From assembly GCF_005221385.1 (NCBI RefSeq), contig NZ_CP039903.1, forward strand, positions 992,001 through 1,056,000: a stretch of DNA of 64,000 nucleotides, read 5' to 3'. The notes under the pieces were generated by a model, which made no database searches, was not told the origin of the DNA, and saw nothing but the letters and a program-made list of their open reading frames with translations. This DNA comes from Agrobacterium tumefaciens (lineage in GTDB: Bacteria; Pseudomonadota; Alphaproteobacteria; Rhizobiales; Rhizobiaceae). A program made the translations under genes and the position numbers. Of this stretch, positions 9,002 to 16,173 are shown piece by piece; positions within the stretch are counted from its first letter, which is position 1, and every line of letters starts with the position of its first letter.

Positions 9002-10372
9002 ATGACGGCGAGAGTTCTGGTTGTTGACGACATTCCTGCCAATGTGAAGCTTCTCGAAGCGCGGCTTGTGGCGGAATATTTCGATGTCGTCACCGCCGAG
9101 GATGGTTTTAAGGCGCTGGCGATCTGCGACGAGGAGCAGGTCGATATTATCCTGCTCGACATCATGATGCCGGGCATGGATGGTTTCGAGGTCTGCGAGA
9201 GGCTGAAGGCCAACCCGAAGACGGCGCATATTCCCGTCGTCATGGTCACTGCGCTCGATCAGCCTTCCGACCGGGTGCGCGGCCTGAAGGCCGGCGCCGA
9301 TGATTTTCTGACCAAGCCGGTCAACGACCTTCAGCTGATTGCCCGTGTCAAAAGCCTCGTGCGTCTGAAGGCTGTCAGTGACGAATTGCGGCTGCGCGCT
9401 GAAACCGCAAGGCAGATCGGCATCGAGGAGATGCTGCGCGCCGACGGCCTGATGCAGACACCCGGCCGCGTGCTGGTCGCGGATGGCCGCGCAAGTTCGC
9501 AGGAACGGATCGTCAGGGCGCTGAAGCCGATCGCCGAGGTCGATGCCGTCACCGATCCGCAGGCGGCGCTGCTGAAAGCGGCGAGCAGCTCTTTCGAGCT
9601 TGTCATCGTCAATTCCAATTTCGAGGATTACGATCCGCTGCGATTGTGTTCACAGCTTCGCTCGCTGGAGCGCACCCGTTTCCTGCCGCTGCTACTGGTG
9701 GCGGAGCAGGGGGCGGACGATATGGTGGCGCGTGCGCTCGATCTCGGCGTCAATGACTATATTCTGCGCCCGATCGATCCCAACGAACTTGTGGCCCGCT
9801 CACTGACACAGATAAGGCGCAAGCGTTACAACGAACACCTGCGGCTCAACCTGCAGCACACGATGGAGCTTGCCATTGTCGACGCGCTGACCGGCCTCAA
9901 CAATCGCCGTTATCTCGACAATCATCTCAAGATACTCTTTGACCGTGCCGCCGTGCGGGGTCGCCCGATTTCCATCTGCATGACCGACATAGACCGGTTC
10001 AAGCTGGTCAATGACACCTATGGCCACGATGTGGGCGATGAAGTGCTGCGCGAATTTGCAGCGCGCATCCGCAGCACGGTGCGCGGCGCTGATCTTGCCT
10101 GCCGTTACGGTGGCGAAGAATTCGTCGTGGTAATGCCCGATACGCCGATGGAGCTTGCCACGAGCGTCGCCGAGCGTCTGCGGGCGATCGTCGAAGACAA
10201 GCCTTTCTACGTCCGCTCCATCGACCGTGAACTGAGCATCACCGCCTCGCTTGGTATCGCCACCAGCAGCGGCGCTTTCGGGATGCCGGATGAGCTATTG
10301 AAACAGGCCGACCGGGCGCTCTATGAGGCGAAACACGCCGGGCGCAACCGGGTGGTGGCTGCCGCCGCCTGA
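9002..10372 (+). CDS. pleD: Diguanylate cyclase response regulator PleD
   Basis: PleD makes cyclic di-GMP at the pole when its first receiver is phosphorylated. The 456-residue protein has receiver 1 (residues ~3-120, phospho-acceptor Asp53 in LLDIMMPGMDGF), a degenerate receiver 2 (~150-270), and a GGDEF domain (~295-455) with the active-site motif RYGGEEF. The product-inhibition I-site RGAD lies five residues before the GGEEF motif, so the enzyme should be feedback-regulated. It forms an operon with divK. Confidence 0.96.
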   Translation: MTARVLVVDDIPANVKLLEARLVAEYFDVVTAEDGFKALAICDEEQVDIILLDIMMPGMDGFEVCERLKANPKTAHIPVVMVTALDQPSDRVRGLKAGADDFLTKPVNDLQLIARVKSLVRLKAVSDELRLRAETARQIGIEEMLRADGLMQTPGRVLVADGRASSQERIVRALKPIAEVDAVTDPQAALLKAASSSFELVIVNSNFEDYDPLRLCSQLRSLERTRFLPLLLVAEQGADDMVARALDLGVNDYILRPIDPNELVARSLTQIRRKRYNEHLRLNLQHTMELAIVDALTGLNNRRYLDNHLKILFDRAAVRGRPISICMTDIDRFKLVNDTYGHDVGDEVLREFAARIRSTVRGADLACRYGGEEFVVVMPDTPMELATSVAERLRAIVEDKPFYVRSIDRELSITASLGIATSSGAFGMPDELLKQADRALYEAKHAGRNRVVAAAA

Positions 10373-11065
10373 AAGCGGTCCGCATGCGTCTGACGCTGAA
10401 ACCATGTCGTCTTTTCGGGTTTATCGTCGTTCGAGGAGCTGAAAAGTCACCTTGGGAGGCTCAAGCCCCTGACCTCGCCTGTATTTTATCTTATTGCAAT
10501 GAATAGGCGAAATTCTGCGGCTTTAATACAGTTCAAGTTGAAAAATATATTGAATTCAATCTCGCAGGAAACTATAGTGTGCCAGCGTTGTATATTTAAC
10601 CATGTTTTCCGGGTTATGTATCGCTGGCTTAAGAATTTGTTGATTTTTATTTTACTTCTGCGCACACTCATTATCGAGAATAACAGTTCTTCCGGCGGTT
10701 TTTCCGTCTTGTGATGATGGAATGATGGCGGCTCATGCCGCTGCGGTTTCGCTCGTCAGGGGCTGGTATTGCGTATTTCGAATGCCCCATGATGCTCAGG
10801 TCCGCCGCATCTCCTGAATCGTGGGGTCGGTCGGCTGACGATGTCCGAATCGGTTCCTCGTGCCGTAATCACATCGTTGGCCGACCGCCTTATCCCGAAA
10901 AGCTTGTCTGACTGAGAAACAGGTTTACCCAGCAGCCCTGTGTTGTGGCTCCACGCCGTTAACGGCCACGCATCTATGGCGGAGGAGGGGTGAAGCGCAG
11001 GATCGCGGCGAAAGAAGCTTTGCCGGATTTGAGGAGCCTCCCGGCTGCCTTCCACATTCCCACAT
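10373..11065. other. Gene-poor interval downstream of pleD, AT-rich in its first part
   Basis: Nearly 700 bases with no gene that can be supported with confidence. The stretch 10490-10690 is clearly AT-rich compared with its ~60% GC surroundings. It contains a CtrA-like half-site TTAACCAT at 10596-10603 and a doubtful 32-codon ORF (listed separately). The remainder (10715-11065) has normal GC and holds neither a coding pattern nor a tRNA-like structure that I can see. Confidence 0.6.
10616..10714 (+). CDS. Doubtful 32-residue membrane ORF in AT-rich DNA
   Basis: The ATG at 10616 opens a frame starting MYRWLKNLLIFILLLRTLII and ending in a Ser/Gly-rich tail. The first 20 residues would make one membrane segment with a positively charged N-terminus. 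There is no strong ribosome binding site (only CGGG nearby), and hydrophobic reading frames arise easily in AT-rich DNA, so it may be spurious. A CtrA-like half-site 13 bases upstream is the main reason to record it. No family is recognised. Confidence 0.2.
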   Translation: MYRWLKNLLIFILLLRTLIIENNSSSGGFSVL

Positions 11066-11116
11066 TACGCATTTTCCCGACGCCAAAGCGTCACGCATTT
11101 CGCGGGGAATGTCTTT
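11066..11116. repeat. Degenerate rhizobial palindromic interspersed element
   Basis: The stretch TTACGCATTTTCCCGACGCC through CGCGGGGAATG is an imperfect inverted repeat (ATTTTCCCG facing GCGGGGAAT) and matches in layout the copy at 29137-29188. It is the kind of short palindrome scattered through Rhizobiaceae genomes. It lies downstream of the rpmG terminator. Confidence 0.5.
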
Positions 11117-11150
11117 GTCGTCCACACGAACAAAGACCCGTCCATACAAA

Positions 11151-11178
11151 CAAAAAACGCGCCCATTGGGCGCGCTTT
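11151..11178 (-). terminator. Rho-independent terminator of rpmG
   Basis: On the minus strand a perfect stem CGCGCCC/GGGCGCG with a three-base loop is followed by a run of six T. It begins about 25 bases after the rpmG stop codon. Confidence 0.85.
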
Positions 11179-11202
11179 TGCCGGAGAACCCGATCAAGAA
11201 AA

Positions 11203-11370
11203 TTACTTGATCTTGGTTTCCTTGAATTCAACGTGCTTGCGTACAACCGGGTCGTACTTCGTCTTCGTCATCTTGTCCGTGAACGTACGGCTGTTCTTGG
11301 TGGTGACGTAGAAGGTACCGGTGTCGGCTGTCGACAGCAGCTTGATCTTGATTGTTGTAGCTTTCGCCAT
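11203..11370 (-). CDS. rpmG: 50S ribosomal protein L33
   Basis: A 55-residue basic protein starting [20 protein letters not shown] with the L33 core YVTTKNSRT and [14 protein letters not shown]. It has no cysteines and so belongs to the zinc-independent (C-) form of L33. The ATG at 11370 is preceded by AAAGGCAGGACGACC; the frame continues seven codons upstream without an RBS. It is followed by a strong terminator, and its own promoter region lies in the 89-base gap after the MFS gene. Confidence 0.96.
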   Translation of the reverse strand: MAKATTIKIKLLSTADTGTFYVTTKNSRTFTDKMTKTKYDPVVRKHVEFKETKIK

Positions 11371-11459
11371 GGTCGTCCTGCCTTTAAACAAAAGAGAAGC
11401 CGCAGGCGCTTCTCACCTCGGCTAAATCTGGCGCGAAACTACGTATCGCGCCTGAAAAG

Positions 11460-12632
11460 TCAAGTCTGTTTTGCCCGGAAAACAAAACGGAACCCATAAA
11501 GCACCACGTAAAGCCCGAAAAATACGGCAAGCGCCCAGGCGAAACCGTCAGTGCCCGCGACATCCATGGAAATGCCGACGGCCTGCGGTCCTGCAATCGT
11601 ACCCATGGCGTAACAGAAGATAAAGGCGGCATTGGCGGAGACCAGATCCGCGCCCTTTAGCCGTGATCCAAGGTGAGTGAGGCCGACGGTATACATGCCG
11701 GAGACGAGGCCCCCCCAGAACAGCAGGAGGGCCGCCACGAGGATCCAGCTGTCCACCAGCAGGGGCAGCGCCAGCGTGCCGCAAACGCCCGCAAAGGCCA
11801 TCAGCGCCAGCATGGTGCGCCGATCCTTCATGCGGTCCGACAACAGGCCGATCGGTATCTGGAAGACCATGTTGCCAATGCCCATCACGGTCAGCAGCAG
11901 TGCGGCCTGCGATTCGTTGAAGCCTTCACGCGTGGCATAGATGGGAAAGAGCGACAGGCCACCGGCCTGCACCGAACCGAACACGAAAGCCGCCGCCGAC
12001 GCCATCGGCACCAGCCAGACATAACGGGCGAAATGGTGGTTGGGCCGCTCGTCCAGCTCCGGACTTTCACCGCGCGCCATGAAGATCGGGATCGCGGCCA
12101 GAAGGATGATCGCCGCTCCGACGATAAACGGCAGGATGCCCTCGCTGCCGACCACGGAAAACAGCAGCGGGCCGACCGCAAAGCCGACCGCAAGGCCGGT
12201 GGCGTAGATGCCGAGCACCATGCCGCGTTTTTTCGGCGGTGCGGTCATGTTGATCCAGTATTCGGACAGGATGAACAGCGTCGTGGTGGCGCCGTGGAAA
12301 ACGATTCGCAGTGGAAACCACATCCAGAAGGCGTCGGCGAAATAAAAGCCGAACGCGCTCACCGCTGAAATAACCACCGCAAACAGCATGGTTCGCGCCA
12401 CGCCGAAATCATGGGCGATCTTGGAGGTCAGGGGGGCGGCCATCATCGCCGCGACGCCGGCCATCGCCGAATTCACCCCGATCATGGTGGAGGAGATGCC
12501 ACGCTTTTCAAGGATGATCGACAGGAGCGGCAGGCCAAGACCGATGGCGACACCGACCGCACTGATGGCGGAAATCGCAGCGATCAGTGAGGGCCAGTGA
12601 ATGGCGTCCGCTTCGCATTTCATTTGTGACAT
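11460..12632 (-). CDS. MFS transporter, YcaD-like
   Basis: A 390-residue inner-membrane protein with about 12 hydrophobic segments. It carries MFS hallmarks: an N-terminal half ending in the GMVLGIYATGLAVGFAVGPL helix, a charged central loop (ARGESPELDERPN), and DRMKDRR between helices of the second half, equivalent to the conserved loop motif. The family is closest to YcaD/MFS_1 permeases of unknown substrate. The start ATG is nine bases after the NUDIX gene stop, so it is the last member of a minus-strand run. The substrate cannot be told from sequence. Confidence 0.85.
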   Translation of the reverse strand: MSQMKCEADAIHWPSLIAAISAISAVGVAIGLGLPLLSIILEKRGISSTMIGVNSAMAGVAAMMAAPLTSKIAHDFGVARTMLFAVVISAVSAFGFYFADAFWMWFPLRIVFHGATTTLFILSEYWINMTAPPKKRGMVLGIYATGLAVGFAVGPLLFSVVGSEGILPFIVGAAIILLAAIPIFMARGESPELDERPNHHFARYVWLVPMASAAAFVFGSVQAGGLSLFPIYATREGFNESQAALLLTVMGIGNMVFQIPIGLLSDRMKDRRTMLALMAFAGVCGTLALPLLVDSWILVAALLLFWGGLVSGMYTVGLTHLGSRLKGADLVSANAAFIFCYAMGTIAGPQAVGISMDVAGTDGFAWALAVFFGLYVVLYGFRFVFRAKQT

Positions 12633-12640
12633 GACGGCCT

Positions 12641-13315
12641 TTATACAAACTCTCGAATGAAGCGGCCGTGGCGCGTGACATAGAGCCGCGCGGGGCTTTC
12701 AAAGGGCAATGACGGATCACCTATCATGAATTTTGTGACATCTTCGAGAACCGTGCGCGTGATTTTCGGCATGTTCAGACCGGAAAGGCCTGTCATGTCA
12801 AGCCATTGCACATCATGCAATTCTTCGGAATCCCGGATTAGCCGGGTATCCAGCCGCAATTCGTCGGCATAACAGCAAAAGAATCGTGTGTCGTAGCGCC
12901 TGATATTGCCGGGCGGGGTGATGGCGCGTGCCACATAGCGGAAACAGGAAAGGTCCGGACCATCAGCATCCAGCCCCATATCCACGCCGGTTTCCTCGAC
13001 AAGCTCGCGCGCAGCGGCAAGCGCCAGCGCCCTGGCGCCTGCAACGCTCAGGCGGCGCGAGGCCGAGGCGGTGAGGCGGTCGAGGACCGCGGGGTGCAGG
13101 TCGCCGGAAAAGGGAAGCGCGTGGTCGCGTGGATCACGTTTGCCGCCGGGAAAGACGTAAGCGCCGGGCATGAAGACATGGGCATGGCTGCGCTGGCCCA
13201 TCAATACGCGGATTGTCGGGCCGGAACGGTCGAGCAGAATGATGGAGGCGGCATCCCGCGGCCGCAGGGGCGGGCTCGCAACCTCGGCACTCTTGCGGGG
13301 TTCGGTCACGCGCAC
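12641..13315 (-). CDS. NUDIX hydrolase
   Basis: The 224-residue protein hydrolyses a nucleoside diphosphate linked to another group; the substrate is unknown. A NUDIX fold is shown by GAYVFPGGKRDPRD (start of the box) and AARELVEETGVD (REUxEExGU). The two halves of the box are separated by a ~40-residue insertion, as in the NUDT19/CoA-pyrophosphatase-like group. The start is GTG. The gene lies between the DUF983 gene (14 bases upstream) and the MFS gene (8 bases downstream) and is surely co-transcribed with them. Confidence 0.85.
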   Translation of the reverse strand: MRVTEPRKSAEVASPPLRPRDAASIILLDRSGPTIRVLMGQRSHAHVFMPGAYVFPGGKRDPRDHALPFSGDLHPAVLDRLTASASRRLSVAGARALALAAARELVEETGVDMGLDADGPDLSCFRYVARAITPPGNIRRYDTRFFCCYADELRLDTRLIRDSEELHDVQWLDMTGLSGLNMPKITRTVLEDVTKFMIGDPSLPFESPARLYVTRHGRFIREFV

Positions 13316-13329
13316 GTCGCCGCCTGTCG

Positions 13330-13773
13330 TCAGTGGGAGGAGCCGTCTATCTGCACTGTCGGCTGCTTTCCGTCAAAGCCATGCATGCGCAGAGCCCATT
13401 GCAGGCCAATGACGCCGCCCTTGATCGGTTGCAGCGTCAGGAGCGCAGCCAGAATGGTAATCGGCACCCAGATGGCGAAATGCACCCACATGGGAACAGA
13501 GAACACCATATCCGTCATCATGAAGCCGCCAACGGCGATATGGCCGATAATGACGATGGAAATATAAGGCGGCAGGTCGTCGGACCGGTGGTGGTGCATT
13601 TCCGCGCCGCAGGCGGCGCAATTGTCCACCGGCTTCAGAAAGGCACGAAACAGGCGGCCACCGCCGCAGGCCGGGCAGCGGTTCGCCATGCCGCGCATGA
13701 TCGAACGGCCAAGCGGCCGCTCCGCGCTGTTGTCTCCGAAGGTGACCGTTTCCGAGCCCTGATGTGCACTCAT
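13330..13773 (-). CDS. DUF983 family zinc-ribbon membrane protein
   Basis: The product has an N-terminal Cys4 knuckle (RCPACGGGRLF and NCAACGAEM) followed by two hydrophobic segments (ISIVIIGHIAVGGFMM and WVPITILAALLTL), the DUF983 layout. The ATG at 13773 with AAGGA about ten bases upstream gives 147 residues; a TTG at 13800 would add nine. Function is unknown. The gene sits between rnr and the NUDIX gene in a conserved alphaproteobacterial order. Confidence 0.8.
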   Translation of the reverse strand: MSAHQGSETVTFGDNSAERPLGRSIMRGMANRCPACGGGRLFRAFLKPVDNCAACGAEMHHHRSDDLPPYISIVIIGHIAVGGFMMTDMVFSVPMWVHFAIWVPITILAALLTLQPIKGGVIGLQWALRMHGFDGKQPTVQIDGSSH

Positions 13774-13818
13774 CCTTAAGTCCTTCTTCCGTTCTTTCAA
13801 CCGCCTGCCGCGGTGTTG

Positions 13819-16173
13819 TTAACGTCGTCCTCTGGGCGGCCTCGTTCCCGGCCTGGTGCCGGGACGCGATGTCCGCCGGCCCGCCTTGTGGAACGACCGC
13901 GAGCCGACCGGCATCTTGCGCCCGGGGCTCAGCATTTCGAAACGCAGCGCGCCCGCCAGAGGCACTGCTTCCGCAAGCCGTACCTGAACCGTGTCGCCAA
14001 GCTGGTAACCGAGACCGGTCTTTTCCCCCGTCAGAGCCTGATGGGCTTCATCATAGAGGAAATAGTCGGTTCCGAGTGTAGATATAGGAACAAAGCCATC
14101 AGCGCCAAACTGCGGCAGCGCGACAAATAGTCCCGCCTTGGTGACACCGGAGACGCGGCCGTCGAATTCTTCACCCACCCGTTCGGACAAATGATGTGCG
14201 ATCAGCCGGTTGATGGTGTCGCGCTCGGCCGCCATGGCACGCCGCTCGAAGGTCGAGATTTCGGCGGCGATATCGTCGAGCGTCGCCTCTTCCTGTGGGG
14301 TGATGCCGCCTTCGCCGAGTCCCAGCGACCCCACCAGCGCCCGATGCACGATCAGATCGGCATACCGGCGGATCGGCGAGGTGAAATGCGCGTATTTCAT
14401 CAGGTTGAGGCCGAAATGGCCGATATTCTCGGGGCTGTAGATCGCCTGGCTCTGGCTGCGCAGCACCATTTCATTGACCATGATCTGATGCGGCGTATCA
14501 AGGGCGCGCGCCAGAATGCCATTGAAGGAATTGGCGCGCATGGCCACGCCCTTGGCCATGGAAATGCCGATGGTGCCGAGGAATTCGCGCAGCACCTCCT
14601 GCTTGGAGAGCGTCGGTGCGTCGTGTACGCGATAGACCAGCGGCTGCTTTTTCTTTTCCAGCGTCTCGGCGGCGGCGACATTCGCCTGGATCATCATTTC
14701 CTCGATCAGCTTGTGCGCATCGAGGCGTTCGGGAATGACGACCTTGTCCACCGTGCCGTCGGGCCTGAGCTGAATCTTGCGCTCGGGCATGTCGAGTTCC
14801 AGCGGCTGGCGGCGGTCGCGGCCACGCTTCATTACTTCGTATGCGTGCCACAATGGCTTCAGGATCGGCTCCAGCAGCGTCCCGGTCTTGTCGTCGGGCT
14901 TGCCGTCGATCGCAGCCTGCGCCTGTTGGTAGGACAGCTTGGCAGCACTCTTCATCATGATGCGATGGAAAGTATGGCCCGCCTTGCGGCCTTCCTTGGA
15001 GAAGGTCATCCGCACCGCAAGCGCGGGACGGTCGACGCCTTCCTTGAGCGAGCAGAGATCGTTGGAGATACGCTCCGGCAGCATCGGCACGACACGATCA
15101 GGGAAATAGACCGAGTTGCCGCGCTTCAAAGCCTCGCGGTCGAGCGGAGCGCCTGATCGCACATACCAGGAGACATCGGCGATGGCGACTGTGACGATGA
15201 CACCATCCGGATTGTCGGGCGAGGGGTCCGGTTCGGCATAGACCGCATCGTCATGGTCCTTGGCGTCGGCCGGATCGATGGTGATGAGCGGCAGGTCGCG
15301 CCAGTCCTCGCGGTGCGACATGGTCGCGGGTTTGGCGGCATCCGCTTCAGCCAGCACATTCGGCGGGAAAATATGCGGAATACCATGGGAATGGATGGCG
15401 ATCATCGAGATCGCCTTTTCCGAGGCGACCGAGCCGACGACGGAGAGAACCTTGGCCCGCGTCAGGCCGTAACGGCCGCTGTTGCGCGAGGTTTCCACCT
15501 CGATCAGGTCGCCGTCCCTGGCATCGCCGACGCCATCAGGGTCGATCACCATTTCTTCGCCGCGCCGGTCGATCGGCATCAGCCGTCCGCCGCCGCCTTC
15601 CGTCTGCTTGAACACGCCGAGCAGCGCGTTCTGGCGACGATCAATCAGTTTTACGACGCGGGCCGTATATGCCGGGCCGACGCTGTCTTTCGAGGGGAAG
15701 ATTTTTGCCAGAATACGGTCACCGAGACCGGCTGCCGGGGCCTTCTTGCCGCGATCCTGCGAAGACTGGCGGATCAGCACGGCAGGTGCAGCACCCATAT
15801 CCTCCGGCCATTCCGCCGGTCGGCCGATCAATTCGCCGTCCTTGTCGCGGGTGGTGATGTCGAGAACCGTCACAGGTGGCAGACCGCCCGGCCGCGTCAG
15901 CGACTTACGGCTCTTGTGCACCATGCCATCGACTTCAAGTTCCTTCAGCAGCGCTTTCAGAACGATACGGTTTTCACCCTTCAGCCCGAAAGCCTTGGCG
16001 ATTTCACGCTTGGAAGCCTGCTGCGGATGGTCCGCGATGAATTTCAGCAGCACTTCGCGGGAAGGCACCTCGCCATGGATGATGCCTTCACCTTCACTCA
16101 CCCGTTTGCCGCGCCCGGTGCGTCCGAAACCGTCGCTGGCGGAACCCTGTCTCTGACGCGGCGCCTTGCTCAC
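13819..16173 (-). CDS. rnr: Ribonuclease R
   Basis: A 3'-5' exoribonuclease of the RNB family that degrades structured RNA. The 784-residue protein has an N-terminal helix-turn-helix/OB region (residues ~30-250), the RNB catalytic domain with TIDPADAKDHDDAVYAE, SPIRRYADLIVHRAL towards its end, and a C-terminal S1 domain (RVSGVTKAGLFVALPQFGADGFV) plus a basic tail rich in Arg and Pro. It starts with GTG that overlaps the topA stop (GTGA), so translation of the two is coupled. Confidence 0.95.
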   Translation of the reverse strand: MSKAPRQRQGSASDGFGRTGRGKRVSEGEGIIHGEVPSREVLLKFIADHPQQASKREIAKAFGLKGENRIVLKALLKELEVDGMVHKSRKSLTRPGGLPPVTVLDITTRDKDGELIGRPAEWPEDMGAAPAVLIRQSSQDRGKKAPAAGLGDRILAKIFPSKDSVGPAYTARVVKLIDRRQNALLGVFKQTEGGGGRLMPIDRRGEEMVIDPDGVGDARDGDLIEVETSRNSGRYGLTRAKVLSVVGSVASEKAISMIAIHSHGIPHIFPPNVLAEADAAKPATMSHREDWRDLPLITIDPADAKDHDDAVYAEPDPSPDNPDGVIVTVAIADVSWYVRSGAPLDREALKRGNSVYFPDRVVPMLPERISNDLCSLKEGVDRPALAVRMTFSKEGRKAGHTFHRIMMKSAAKLSYQQAQAAIDGKPDDKTGTLLEPILKPLWHAYEVMKRGRDRRQPLELDMPERKIQLRPDGTVDKVVIPERLDAHKLIEEMMIQANVAAAETLEKKKQPLVYRVHDAPTLSKQEVLREFLGTIGISMAKGVAMRANSFNGILARALDTPHQIMVNEMVLRSQSQAIYSPENIGHFGLNLMKYAHFTSPIRRYADLIVHRALVGSLGLGEGGITPQEEATLDDIAAEISTFERRAMAAERDTINRLIAHHLSERVGEEFDGRVSGVTKAGLFVALPQFGADGFVPISTLGTDYFLYDEAHQALTGEKTGLGYQLGDTVQVRLAEAVPLAGALRFEMLSPGRKMPVGSRSFHKAGRRTSRPGTRPGTRPPRGRR

